64,000 nt of DNA, taken from positions 30,344 to 94,343 of the forward strand of contig NCCT01000002.1 in the NCBI GenBank assembly GCA_002279795.1, written 5' to 3'. The notes below the pieces were generated by a model. That model worked only from the letters and a program-made list of their open reading frames with translations, made no database searches and was not told where the DNA came from. Source of the DNA: Hydrogenophilales bacterium 12-61-10 (lineage in GTDB: Bacteria; Pseudomonadota; Gammaproteobacteria; Burkholderiales; Thiobacillaceae). The translations under genes and the position numbers were made by a program. Of this stretch, positions 38,271-46,869 are shown one piece after another (position 1 is the first letter of the stretch; the number at the start of each line of letters is the position of its first letter).

Positions 38271-38933
38271 TCAGAGGGTGGCCAGCGGCAACCCGGCCGC
38301 CTGCCATTCGGGGATGCCATCGGCAATTTTTTGCGCGCGATAGCCATGTTCTTTCAGCAGCGCCACCGCCTCGGCGGACATCATGCAAAACGGCCCGCGG
38401 CAGTAAGCGACGATGTCGCGGTCGGCCGGCAGTTCCTTGATGCGCTGGCGGATTTCGTCGAGCGGCATCGAGCGCGCAAACGGCAGATGGCCGCTGGCGT
38501 ATTCGGCCGAGGGACGCACGTCGATCACCACCACGTCGCCGCGGCGCGCCTTGTCCATCAACGAGCGCCGCGTTTCGGCGTCGAGCTTTTCCGGCGCGGC
38601 AAAAATCTGCTCCATCGCCACTTTCAGCTCGACCAGATGTTCTTCCGCCACGGTGCGCAGGTTGACCCACAGCGCGCTGACGTCCTCGCCAGACAGCCGA
38701 TAGGCGATAAAACGCCCGTCGCGCTGCGCCTCGACCAGCCGCGCGGCCTTCAGCACCCGCAGGTGCGCGCTTGCCAGCTTGATGTCGATGCCTGCCTCGG
38801 TCGCCAGGGCGTCCACGGTTTTTTCGCCCTGCGCCAGAATTTCCAGCAGCTCCAGTCGTTTGGGGCTGGAGACGGCCTTGCCGATCAGGGCGACGTGTTC
38901 GTACAGCAGGTCTTTGGTTTTGCGTTTGTCCAT
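38271..38933 (-). CDS. ArsR-family regulator fused to a rhodanese domain
   Basis: The 220-residue protein has an ArsR winged helix (about 10-105: SSPKRLELLEILAQGEKTVDAL, KLASAHLRVLKAARLV) and a C-terminal rhodanese domain (about 118-217). The rhodanese loop is CRGPFC, with Cys178 and Cys183. There are no cysteines in the DNA-binding half, unlike BigR/SqrR, so sulfane-sulfur sensing would have to occur in the rhodanese loop (inference). It leads the dioxygenase-DUF3147-MFS operon and has a palindrome just upstream of its start. Confidence 0.88.
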   Translation of the reverse strand: MDKRKTKDLLYEHVALIGKAVSSPKRLELLEILAQGEKTVDALATEAGIDIKLASAHLRVLKAARLVEAQRDGRFIAYRLSGEDVSALWVNLRTVAEEHLVELKVAMEQIFAAPEKLDAETRRSLMDKARRGDVVVIDVRPSAEYASGHLPFARSMPLDEIRQRIKELPADRDIVAYCRGPFCMMSAEAVALLKEHGYRAQKIADGIPEWQAAGLPLATL

Positions 38934-38942
38934 TGCGCCTAT

Positions 38943-38962
38943 AATCTAACGATCATTAGAAT
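38943..38962. promoter_or_regulatory. Candidate operator of the ArsR-rhodanese regulator
   Basis: TCTAACGATCATTAGA (38945-38960) is a dyad with 7 of 8 pairs matching, in an AT-rich stretch starting about 12 bases upstream of the start codon. A dyad at this distance fits autorepression by an ArsR-type protein. Confidence 0.6.
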
Positions 38963-39231
38963 AATGCAACAGCCGTGATTTTTTCGCCGTCTTTCTCACC
39001 AGCACGGCCGCGCATTGGCGGTCTGTTCGCAAACGGCGACTGTCGCCCAAACACTTCATCCAAACTCTAAAGAAAATGGTCTAAATTGAATTGCCCGCAG
39101 GGTGGCCAAACTCTGTAACGGGCAGCCATCGATTTTCAAATTAAACGTTAAATGTCAAAAATAAAGACTCGATCGATGAATCCAAGCCGTACCCAAAAAG
39201 GCCATGCCCGCCTTGCATCCAAGTGGTTTCG

Positions 39232-39933
39232 ATGAAGCCGAATTGCACCAACCCCGAATGGGTCGGACGCTCCAAATGTGCCGTCTGCGAGGTTCGTCAT
39301 TTTGTTTTGTTCTCGGGAATGTCATCGCACGAGCTGGATTCGGCCCTGCTCCCCATCGACAACCTGCACGCTGCACAGCATGCCGTGCTGTATGAAGAGA
39401 ACACCGCCGCACCCAGCGTTTACACCGTACGCAGCGGACTCATCAAGCTCAAAGTCGACCTGCCGAATGGCGGTCAGCGCATCGTGCGTCTACTGCGGCA
39501 AGGCGATGTAGCCGGGATCGAGACGCTGGTGGGCGAGCGCTACCATCACACGGCCATCGCCATGCAAGACACGGACGTCTGCCGCATCCCGCGCGAGGTA
39601 TTGTTGAGACTGGACCAGACCAATCCCAGCATTCATCAGGCACTCCTGCAACGCTGGCAGCGATCGGTCGACCAGGCCGACCACACCATCGTTGCTTTGT
39701 CCACCGGCTCTGCAGAGGGACGCATGGCCCGGCTTCTGATCATGCTTGGCCGGTCTGGCGATCATCCGGGATTCATGCCGTGCCGCGAGGACATGGGGGC
39801 GTTGCTCGGCATTACGACCGAAACCGCCAGCCGCATCATTGCGGCGTTCAAACGACGAGGCCTGATTCATACGGATCGCGAAAACGAAACGGTCTGCGAT
39901 CTATCCGGCCTGGCTTTGTTAGCCCGCAAATAA
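39232..39933 (+). CDS. FNR/CRP-family regulator with four cysteines
   Basis: The 233-residue protein has an N-terminal Cys cluster (Cys5, Cys16, Cys19 in CTNPEWVGRSKCAVC), a cyclic-nucleotide-type beta-barrel (GLIKLKVDLPNGGQRIVRLL), a fourth Cys in DTDVCRIPRE, and a C-terminal helix-turn-helix (REDMGALLGITTETASRIIA). Three N-terminal Cys plus one central Cys is the FNR pattern for an oxygen-labile [4Fe-4S] cluster. An FNR-like box lies just downstream at 39966. A GTG three codons upstream is an alternative start; neither has a strong ribosome site. Confidence 0.87.
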   Translation: MKPNCTNPEWVGRSKCAVCEVRHFVLFSGMSSHELDSALLPIDNLHAAQHAVLYEENTAAPSVYTVRSGLIKLKVDLPNGGQRIVRLLRQGDVAGIETLVGERYHHTAIAMQDTDVCRIPREVLLRLDQTNPSIHQALLQRWQRSVDQADHTIVALSTGSAEGRMARLLIMLGRSGDHPGFMPCREDMGALLGITTETASRIIAAFKRRGLIHTDRENETVCDLSGLALLARK

Positions 39934-39965
39934 AGCACCTGTCGCATATATGAGACAAGTCAAAA

Positions 39966-39979
39966 TTGACAATTATCAA
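39966..39979 (+). promoter_or_regulatory. FNR/CRP-like box upstream of the beta-barrel gene
   Basis: TTGACAATTATCAA differs from TTGAT-N4-ATCAA at one base. A TACGAT at 40008-40013 could be a -10 box, which would place the dyad at about -47, near class II geometry. Confidence 0.55.
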
Positions 39980-40136
39980 GCGCTAAAAAAACCGCCGCCA
40001 GGTTCTTTACGATCTCAAAAAAAGCAGTTTGACGACGTTCAAGCATCAACTGGCTAGCGCTCAAAGCACCCGACGTGCTCAGAGCAGATTTCGGTCAAAC
40101 AACCCTTTTTGTAACAAGCTGAAACATAAAAAAACC

Positions 40137-40171
40137 GGGTGAGACCTGCAGCATGAGGCGGCAGGCCACCC
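40137..40171 (+). other. Nested hairpin holding the start codon of the beta-barrel gene
   Basis: GGGTG (40137-40141) pairs with CACCC (40167-40171), and CCTGC (40145-40149) pairs with GCAGG (40161-40165). The ATG at 40153 lies in the inner loop. It may limit translation or mark a structured leader; no known riboswitch class fits. Confidence 0.35.
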
Positions 40172-42861
40172 TTTCGGGGAACCCATTAAATAAACATTCG
40201 TTAAAACCACTGGCTGCATGCATGGCTGCCATGTTTGGTGTCGCATCTCTCAATGCATGGGGCGCTCCGCCGGTCACGCCGCCGGTGCAGAACCAGAACA
40301 GCCCCCAACAAGGAACCGCCACCCCGACCCCGTCGGCGTCGCCCATTCTGGCGACCCGGCCCATGACATCGGTGTTCCCTCCTCAGCCCAAGGAGTTCCC
40401 CGGCATCGCTTGGGGTTCGTTCCTGCTGTATCCGGAAGTGACGCTATCGGCCACCTTCGATGACAACATCTACGCTGAACGCCCCTACACCGCCAATCGC
40501 ACCAACGTCACCGAGGACGTGATCTACACCCTGTCGCCATCGCTTGAACTCAAGTCCAACTGGAAGCGGCATGCGTTCAACCTCGACCTGGGCGCCGACT
40601 TCGACCGTTATCGCAAACACGATGCGGAAAGCGTCGACGACTACTGGCTGGGTTTTGACGGCCACTTCGACCTCAACGCCCAAACCAACCTCTTCGGCGG
40701 CGCGCGCCACAGCCGCGATCACGAAGACCGCTCCACGCCGGGCAGCGATGTCACGCAGATCGAGCCCACCCGCTACGACCACGAGGAAGCGCATCTGGGC
40801 GTGGCGCATTCATTCGGCGCGTTGCACCTGCGTGCCGGCGGCACCTGGGACCAGTACGACTACAAGGACGGCGCCCTCAGCAGCGGGGCCGTTGTCGACA
40901 CCGACTACCGTGACCACGTCTTGAGCTCGCTGGGCGTCCGCCTGGGTTATGTACTGTCGCCCAGGTACGAAATTTTTGGCCAGCTTGCAACCGACGTCCG
41001 CGAGTACGACAACCTGATTCCCAGCCAGAGTTATAACCGCGATTCGAGCGGCACCCGCGCGGCGGCCGGGCTGAAATTCACCCTGCAGCCGCAGCGCCTG
41101 ACAGGCGAGGTGTTCGGCGGCGTGATGCGCCAGGACTACGACCACAGCGACTTTTCCGACCTCAGCAAGCCCTACTTCGGCGCGCTGGCCGTATGGAAGC
41201 CTGTGTCTCATGTCACCGCGACGGGCTTTATCGACCGCTCGCTCGAAGAAACCACCGTTTTCAGCGGCGCCGACTACGCCTCCGGTTCGGTCGACACAAC
41301 CTATGGCTTCGAGGTGGAACGCCGCCTCACCAGCAAGCTGTCGGTCAACGGCCGTGCCGCCTATACCCGCAGCGATTTCCAGAACTTCGACCGTCTCGAC
41401 ACGATCATCGACGCCGGTGCCGGACTGCGCTACTACGTGATGCCGCAGGTCTTCGTCGGCGCCGACCTGCGCATCATCGACCGCGACTCGAACGACCTCG
41501 CCGCGCAATACAGCCGCAACCAGGTGCTGGTCAGCGTCGGCTACACCCCGGCGCGCAACCGCGACTACTCGATCTTTCCCGAGCAGGAAGCTGGCGCGCC
41601 CGCCGCGCCGCGCACGCCGGGCATTTTTTCCGGTTTCTACGCCGGCGCCCAGCTGGGCCACGGCGGGCTCACTACCGCCACCTTCGGCCCGCGTGACGGC
41701 GGCGGCTTCGATGACGCCAACATGGGCGGCCTGGGCGTCAGTTACGGCCTGTTCGCCGGCTGGAACACTGAAATCAGCAACTGGGTCCTCGGCCTGGAAA
41801 TCGATGCCGGCGACAGCAATGCCGACTGGTATCACAAGAAAGACAAGGGAACCGCGCCCACCGTGTACGTGGAAAAGGACGGCAGCGTGGGCCTGAGTGC
41901 GCGCGTCGGCTATCTGCTCGATGGCGGCCTGCTTTACGGCAAGCTGGGCGCAGTGAAAACCGACTTCCATACCTACGATACGGACAACAACAACGTGCCG
42001 GGTGCAGCCGACCAGAAGCAAAGCGAGACCGGTACCCGCATCGGCCTGGGGCTGGAAATCCCCGCCTCGCGCAACCTGTTCGTACGCACCGATTACAGCT
42101 ATACCCGTTATGACGACTACGGCGTGACCTACCAGACGCTGATCGACGGCGCGGTAACCGAGTCGTTCGAAACCAGCGACGCTGTGTTCAGCCTCGGCCT
42201 CGGCTGGCGCTTCGGCGGCAACCGTCCGCAGATGGCTGCGCGATCCGCCACGGAACTGCGCGGCCCGTACCTGGGCGCGCAGCTTGGCCACGGCACGCTG
42301 GGCACCGAACTGACCGGCGTGCACAACACCGTCAGCGCCCCCGCCGCCTTTACCGGCGACTTTGCCAAGACCGGCTTCACCGGCGGCTTCTTCGCCGGCT
42401 ACGGCTACACCCTCAGCCAGGTGTATGTCGGCCTGGAACTCGAAGCCGAGGCGGCCAACTTCGGCTGGTCGCATGAGCGCGTAGCCGGTGGCGGCTCCGG
42501 CGGCCGCGACTTCGCCGTCGACAAACGCGGCGGTTACGGCGCCAGCCTGCGCGTCGGTTACGTGCTGCCCAACGGCGGCCTGCTGTACGGCCGTGTCGGC
42601 GCAGTGGAAACCCGCTTCAACACCTTCTACGCGCGCGGCCCCAACACCCCGGTCGACCGCAGCGACACGCTCGACGGCACCCGTTTCGGCCTCGGCGCGG
42701 AGATAACTGCTTCGGAGAACAGCTTTGTGCGCATGGACTACAGCTACACCCGCTATAGCGACTCGGTCGACCTGTTGTCCAACCCGGTGGGCGATCCTGA
42801 TGACATGCGTTTCGAAAACAGCGAGAGCCTGGTTCGTTTGGGTCTGGGCTTCCGCTTCTGA
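40153..42861 (+). CDS. Exported protein with three outer-membrane beta-barrel modules
   Basis: The 902-residue protein begins with a signal-like region (KHSLKPLAACMAAMFGVASL, cleavage near residue 37), then a Pro/Thr/Gln-rich linker. Module 1 (about 85-485) is a large barrel resembling BBP2-type putative porins (YPEVTLSATFDDNIYAE, repeated amphipathic strands). Modules 2 (about 490-695) and 3 (about 700-902) are OmpA/opacity-like barrels that are clear duplicates (FYAGAQLGHGGL / YLGAQLGHGTL; FVRTDYSYTRYDDY / FVRMDYSYTRYSDS). Both end in FRFGG/FRF-like aromatic residues. Function unknown. It may be under the FNR-like regulator next to it. Confidence 0.8.
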   Translation: MRRQATLSGNPLNKHSLKPLAACMAAMFGVASLNAWGAPPVTPPVQNQNSPQQGTATPTPSASPILATRPMTSVFPPQPKEFPGIAWGSFLLYPEVTLSATFDDNIYAERPYTANRTNVTEDVIYTLSPSLELKSNWKRHAFNLDLGADFDRYRKHDAESVDDYWLGFDGHFDLNAQTNLFGGARHSRDHEDRSTPGSDVTQIEPTRYDHEEAHLGVAHSFGALHLRAGGTWDQYDYKDGALSSGAVVDTDYRDHVLSSLGVRLGYVLSPRYEIFGQLATDVREYDNLIPSQSYNRDSSGTRAAAGLKFTLQPQRLTGEVFGGVMRQDYDHSDFSDLSKPYFGALAVWKPVSHVTATGFIDRSLEETTVFSGADYASGSVDTTYGFEVERRLTSKLSVNGRAAYTRSDFQNFDRLDTIIDAGAGLRYYVMPQVFVGADLRIIDRDSNDLAAQYSRNQVLVSVGYTPARNRDYSIFPEQEAGAPAAPRTPGIFSGFYAGAQLGHGGLTTATFGPRDGGGFDDANMGGLGVSYGLFAGWNTEISNWVLGLEIDAGDSNADWYHKKDKGTAPTVYVEKDGSVGLSARVGYLLDGGLLYGKLGAVKTDFHTYDTDNNNVPGAADQKQSETGTRIGLGLEIPASRNLFVRTDYSYTRYDDYGVTYQTLIDGAVTESFETSDAVFSLGLGWRFGGNRPQMAARSATELRGPYLGAQLGHGTLGTELTGVHNTVSAPAAFTGDFAKTGFTGGFFAGYGYTLSQVYVGLELEAEAANFGWSHERVAGGGSGGRDFAVDKRGGYGASLRVGYVLPNGGLLYGRVGAVETRFNTFYARGPNTPVDRSDTLDGTRFGLGAEITASENSFVRMDYSYTRYSDSVDLLSNPVGDPDDMRFENSESLVRLGLGFRF

Positions 42862-43016
42862 GTTCGCTGCCAAAAAAAGATCCGGGGCATTGCGAATAAT
42901 CAATGTCTACCTTTAAAAGAGTTGCTAGTCCTAAATGGTAGCGACTAGTGTTTTCAACTCGATCAAAAGTCCACGGACTGGCGTTCGGGCTTTCAAATAA
43001 TGGAGAAATCAAACAA

Positions 43017-44132
43017 ATGACACACACCACATTCAACTTCAAAAAACTGATTCTTGCCGGTGGCACCACGTTCGCCATGCTGGCCGTTCCAATGGCGCTG
43101 AACAGCGTGACCGGTCTAAATCTGGGTGTGATTTCGTCCGCTCAGGCAGCGGAAGACGGCGGCGCCAACAAGGGCGGAGCCAAAAAAGGCGCGGCCAACA
43201 AGGGTGGCCAGGGCAAGGGCAGCGACAAGATTTTCCGCGCACCGGTTGCGGGTGAAGAAGAAGACAGCGACCGTCCAGTCTGGGCCGGCGTCAAGGGCGG
43301 CAAATCGGGCGGTGGCGGCAAGCCAGCGGGTGCGGGCTCCAAGAAGGGCGACCTGTATGGCGACATGGTCGTGCTGTTGCGCGATGCCAACGGCGTTCCG
43401 CTTCTGACCACCGATGGTCTGGTGCAGGTCATTGCTTACGTCTACGACGCAACGGGCAATCTGGTTCCGCTCAAGGACGCCTCTGGCAATCTGGTGGTGA
43501 TTCCCTATGTTGATGGTGAACTGGCGACCAGCATCGACGGCGTTGCCGTCTATTCGGCTGAAGTCGACCTGGGCCGTCTGAGCGTGGGCCGTGCGCCTGA
43601 CAAGGTGCTGACGCATTCCCTCGACGAAGCCCTGTCCAAGCTGACCTCCGGCACCGTAACGCTGGATTCGAGCGGTCGCCTGGCGGTGGATGGCGTGACC
43701 ATCGACTCGCCGCTGGAAAACCTGGCGCTATACGACACGTACATGACCACGGGTTCGTTGCCGGGCGTGACCTTGCCGACAGGCTTCAACCCCGCATCCT
43801 TGCTGGCAGCCGCTTCGGATAAGTACGGCACCATCACCGTGGACACCGTGGTCTACATGAACTCCATCCTGGGGATCAACAGCGGCACGACGTACTTTGA
43901 TTTCTCAACCACTAACTACGATCGCTACACCACTTGGGCGAATGCGAAGGCTGTCGTGCTTGTGCTGAAGGATGGCGTGTATGTTCCGACCGAAGTGAAC
44001 CTGTACGAAGCGGTGTTCAACAGCACGAACTGGACCGACCCGACCACAGTGGGCGGCGCGGACGACTTTGCGACTGCGGCGGACGACTACCGTGCCGTGA
44101 TCGAATTCGTCCACGACAACGCAGTTCGTTAA
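43017..44132 (+). CDS. Exported protein of unknown function with Gly/Lys-rich head
   Basis: The 371-residue protein has a long signal peptide (MTHTTFNFKKLILAGGTTFA, cleavage near SSAQAAEDGG), a low-complexity Gly/Lys/Ala region (about 45-75), the motif GSDKIFRAPVAG, and then DLYGDMVVLLRDANGVPLLT with repeated beta-rich segments. GGAGA lies 9 bases before the ATG. No named domain is recognised. The KIF motif recurs in the next gene. It is most likely periplasmic or surface-associated. Confidence 0.75.
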   Translation: MTHTTFNFKKLILAGGTTFAMLAVPMALNSVTGLNLGVISSAQAAEDGGANKGGAKKGAANKGGQGKGSDKIFRAPVAGEEEDSDRPVWAGVKGGKSGGGGKPAGAGSKKGDLYGDMVVLLRDANGVPLLTTDGLVQVIAYVYDATGNLVPLKDASGNLVVIPYVDGELATSIDGVAVYSAEVDLGRLSVGRAPDKVLTHSLDEALSKLTSGTVTLDSSGRLAVDGVTIDSPLENLALYDTYMTTGSLPGVTLPTGFNPASLLAAASDKYGTITVDTVVYMNSILGINSGTTYFDFSTTNYDRYTTWANAKAVVLVLKDGVYVPTEVNLYEAVFNSTNWTDPTTVGGADDFATAADDYRAVIEFVHDNAVR

Positions 44133-44188
44133 TTGCCTGTCCGGGCGGTTCGCCGCCCGGTCATGTGCACGCAACAGGAGTTATCAAC

Positions 44189-44512
44189 ATGAACACTTAC
44201 AGCAAATGGGCAACCATCGTATTGCTGGCTGCAGGCCTGGCGACGGGTACTGCGACCGCCTACGCGGCGCACGACGAAGGCGGCGAGTCGTCGGGCCACT
44301 CGGGCGGCAAGGGCAAAGGGCCGAAATACATGGGCGGCGACCGCGGCTCCAGCCATGGCAGCAGCGCGCACAAGGGTGGCAGTTCGCACCATGACGGCTC
44401 GGAAGGCGGCAGCAAGTCGGCGGAAAGCAAGATTTTCCACGGCAAGTCCGGCGGATCGGGGGGGCATGACGACGGCGGCCATGAGGACGGCGGCACCGAA
44501 CCTGCGCATTGA
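44189..44512 (+). CDS. Small exported Gly/Ser/His-rich protein
   Basis: The 107-residue protein has a signal peptide (MNTYSKWATIVLLAAGLATG, cleavage near AYAAHDEGG) and a mature part almost wholly of Gly, Ser, His, Asp and Lys. It carries SKIFHGKSGGSGGHDDGGHE, sharing KIF-x-G with the preceding gene's GSDKIFRAP. The ribosome site CAGGAG is strong. The His/Asp content would suit metal binding (inference). A strong terminator follows, closing the transcript. Confidence 0.7.
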   Translation: MNTYSKWATIVLLAAGLATGTATAYAAHDEGGESSGHSGGKGKGPKYMGGDRGSSHGSSAHKGGSSHHDGSEGGSKSAESKIFHGKSGGSGGHDDGGHEDGGTEPAH

Positions 44513-44535
44513 TCGTCAACCGCATATTGCAGGGC

Positions 44536-44568
44536 AAGGGGGCACATGAATCATGTGCCCCCTTTTTT
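44536..44568 (+). terminator. Intrinsic terminator after the exported-protein genes
   Basis: AAGGGGGCACATGA and TCATGTGCCCCCTT form a 14-bp stem followed by a run of T. It lies 24 bases after the stop of the Gly/His-rich protein. Confidence 0.9.
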
Positions 44569-44751
44569 ATGGGTTTTGCCGCTGCTGCACCCGGGCTTTG
44601 CTGCCGATGAAACACACTGAAACACACTGAAACCGGCAGGACACGCTTCAGTCACAGCCTTTCCTTACGATGCACGCCATCAGCAAACACGGACGCCCGA
44701 CAGAAACCCGCAGCGCGCTGAAAAACTGTTCAACTTTCATTAAAGGAATAG

Positions 44752-44925
44752 ATGATGAAAAGCATCGTTAAAGCAGCCCTGATCACCTCTTTGTTCGCCT
44801 CTTTCTCGGCGTTCGCCCACCATCCCGCCGAAGACATCGTCGACGAGGACACCTATGAAATGATCGATGAAAACGTGGCGGACACACCGCACGCCGATCT
44901 GGACTTCAGCAGCATGGGGCTGTAA
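44752..44925 (+). CDS. Small exported acidic protein (57 residues)
   Basis: The frame encodes MMKSIVKAALITSLFASFSA-FA followed by an acidic mature part of about 35 residues (HHPAEDIVDEDTYEMIDENV, then a short tail). AAAGGA precedes the ATG at a proper distance, and a second ATG at 44755 is equally possible. The signal peptide, the ribosome site and the following terminator support a real gene. Function unknown. Confidence 0.7.
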   Translation: MMKSIVKAALITSLFASFSAFAHHPAEDIVDEDTYEMIDENVADTPHADLDFSSMGL

Positions 44926-44975
44926 GCCCGGAGCGGGATGAAACGGCGCGACCCGCCCGCTTCTCCCTGAAAAAA

Positions 44976-45024
44976 AGAAGGCCGGCTTGCTGATGGAAAC
45001 ATGCCATCAGCAAGCCGGCCTTCT
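44976..45024. terminator. Bidirectional terminator hairpin
   Basis: A perfect 21-bp stem (arms 44976-44996 and 45004-45024, starting AGAAGGCCGGCTTGCTGATGG) has a 7-base loop. It follows the small acidic protein gene and faces the 3' end of the META lipoprotein gene; A6 precedes it. Confidence 0.85.
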
Positions 45025-45083
45025 GTTTGGGCCATTCAAGTACGCCGAGCTGCGCGGCCGAATCGGGTATCGCGCGACCGGAC

Positions 45084-46361
45084 TTAAAGGCGCCGCGCCG
45101 TCAGCCTGCCCTTGCCGTCTGTTTCCAGAATCAACGCGCCCGCTTTGTCGAACCTGAAACGCCGGGTCTGCTCAAGCAACTGCATGAAGCGGCGTTCCTG
45201 CTGCATCAACTCGGGCACGCAGGCCATCAGCGTCATGGCCGTTTTTGCCGACACCGTCAGGCCTTCACCCGTCAGCGTGGTGCGGCCGCTGTAGCGATTG
45301 CACGACCCGCTGCCCGTCAGTTGTCCATCCGCGCCGAAGTTGAGCGTGGCATGCGAACCGTCGACGATGCCTGTTCCCGCGATGTCCACGACGCGCCACT
45401 CGCCGCCTTGCAGCAAGGCGGATGGATCGCCGCCGCAGCCATGCAGTTTTGGGCCATTGAGCCAAATCGTGACGCGATTTGGGTGCGGCATGCCGCTCAT
45501 GGTGTCGACGCACAGACGGTCAACGACCGTCACCTGCAACCCCGGGGCCAGGGCATAGCGCCGGGAAGTGGCCGCCGTCTCGGCAGCAGGCGTCAGCACA
45601 TCGATATGGATTGCGCCATCGGCAGTGTTGAACCGTGTGCGTGACCCCATTTCGAGATGCCAGCCCGGTTCGTTTCCGCTTGCGCGGAATGCCGCTGCAG
45701 GCGTGTCGGCGCGGACGCACTCGGGATAGGCCTTGCCCTTCAGCGTCAGCCTGGCACGCGTTCCCTTCGACCAGAACGACGTTGACGAATCGTCGATCGC
45801 CTCGTAGCGGGCGCCCGAAGCCGCCTCTATCTGGCGCAGGTTGAAATGGCTGTTGTCCAGCGTGAGCCGCTGCTTGCTGCCGATCTGCACGGTGTCGACC
45901 AACCGATCGCCGCAGCGCCAGGAAAACCGCTCCGGCTCGCGCCCCTGCACGGCCTGCAGGTTCAGCATGCCCAGGTCGATCGCGGCGTGCTGCGGGTCGA
46001 TGGCGACCGCCGCGCTCACCCAGCTGACCTGCCCTGCCTGCTCGATCGCCCCCCGTACGCTATAGGTTTTTCCAGCAGGCAAAGCAGCGCGGCTAGCTGT
46101 CAACGCAAACGGAATCGGCACCTGCTTGCCATTCAGCGGTATCCGTTGCGCTGCGATGGGCTCGACGGACGCAGCCTCCCGCAACTCGACCACGGCGATG
46201 CTGTCGGGCGGCAAGGCAATCCGCTCGCGATAGCTCAACGCGCCCTCGATCGACAGCACCGCCAGCGGCGCGGCCGGTTTCACTGCGGGTTTGTTGACAC
46301 ATCCTGCCAGCACGGCCAGCGCCCCTGCAGACAAAAAAACCCATGCTGCAACACGCTGCAT
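45084..46361 (-). CDS. Multidomain lipoprotein: YbaY-like, MliC-like and META domains
   Basis: The 425-residue protein has a lipoprotein signal (MQRVAAWVFLSAGALAVLAG-C). A YbaY/YscW-like beta domain (about 30-130), an MliC-like lysozyme-inhibitor segment (about 140-215, FSWRCGDRLVDTVQIG, ASGARYEA, FWSKGTRARL), a RASGNEPGW-type segment (about 225-310) and a C-terminal META/HslJ domain (about 320-400, LTGSGSCNRYSG) follow. It is probably a stress or envelope-protection lipoprotein. GGGAG precedes the chosen ATG; the longer upstream frame overlaps queD. It follows queD by 38 bases. Confidence 0.82.
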   Translation of the reverse strand: MQRVAAWVFLSAGALAVLAGCVNKPAVKPAAPLAVLSIEGALSYRERIALPPDSIAVVELREAASVEPIAAQRIPLNGKQVPIPFALTASRAALPAGKTYSVRGAIEQAGQVSWVSAAVAIDPQHAAIDLGMLNLQAVQGREPERFSWRCGDRLVDTVQIGSKQRLTLDNSHFNLRQIEAASGARYEAIDDSSTSFWSKGTRARLTLKGKAYPECVRADTPAAAFRASGNEPGWHLEMGSRTRFNTADGAIHIDVLTPAAETAATSRRYALAPGLQVTVVDRLCVDTMSGMPHPNRVTIWLNGPKLHGCGGDPSALLQGGEWRVVDIAGTGIVDGSHATLNFGADGQLTGSGSCNRYSGRTTLTGEGLTVSAKTAMTLMACVPELMQQERRFMQLLEQTRRFRFDKAGALILETDGKGRLTARRL

Positions 46362-46399
46362 TGCTCCCTCCCGGTTGAGATTCATGCGGAATTGACTAC

Positions 46400-46756
46400 T
46401 CACACGCCGCGATACACGCAGCCGCTGTCGTGGGTTTCCATCACCCTGATTTGCACCAGGCCCGGCAGCGCCGGCTTGATCTGCCGCCACAGCCAGATGG
46501 CCAGATTTTCGCTGGTGGGATTGTCCAGCTCGGCGATGTCGTTGAGGTAACGATGATCGAGCGCGGCGTGCACCGGCTGCCAGGCCGACTCGATGTCGGC
46601 AAAGTCGAGCACCCAGCCGAGCTGGGGATCGACGTCGCCACCGATCGTGAGCTCGACCTCGAACGAATGGCCGTGCAGGCGCGAACAGGGGTGGGAAGCA
46701 GGCAAGGCAGGCAAGCGGCGCGCGCATTGCAGGTGAAAGACGCGAAAGATTTCCAT
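46400..46756 (-). CDS. queD: 6-carboxy-tetrahydropterin synthase
   Basis: QueD makes 6-carboxytetrahydropterin from dihydroneopterin triphosphate in queuosine synthesis. The 118-residue protein has the catalytic and zinc signature SHPCSRLHGHSFEVEL (Cys and HGH), WVLDFADIE, LDHRYLND, NPTSENLAIWLW and METHDSGCVYRG. It is slightly short but complete. It is divergent from the first rhodanese-like lipoprotein gene. Confidence 0.93.
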   Translation of the reverse strand: MEIFRVFHLQCARRLPALPASHPCSRLHGHSFEVELTIGGDVDPQLGWVLDFADIESAWQPVHAALDHRYLNDIAELDNPTSENLAIWLWRQIKPALPGLVQIRVMETHDSGCVYRGV

Positions 46757-46869
46757 GCGGCATTTTCGCGCAAGTGGCCGGTGCTGGCTATGCTGCTGGC
46801 AGGCGGCTATCGGCCGGCGCGCCCAGCAGCTACACTTTCAGACATCCCCCTGTTTTCGCCGAGCAATCC

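Noticed and set aside
40135-40175. c-di-GMP, TPP or cobalamin riboswitch before the barrel gene
   Set aside because: The nested hairpin lacks the conserved core bases of these classes.
40810-42903. 697-codon minus-strand frame opposite the barrel gene
   Set aside because: The plus-strand product has a signal peptide and duplicated barrel motifs; the minus frame has none.
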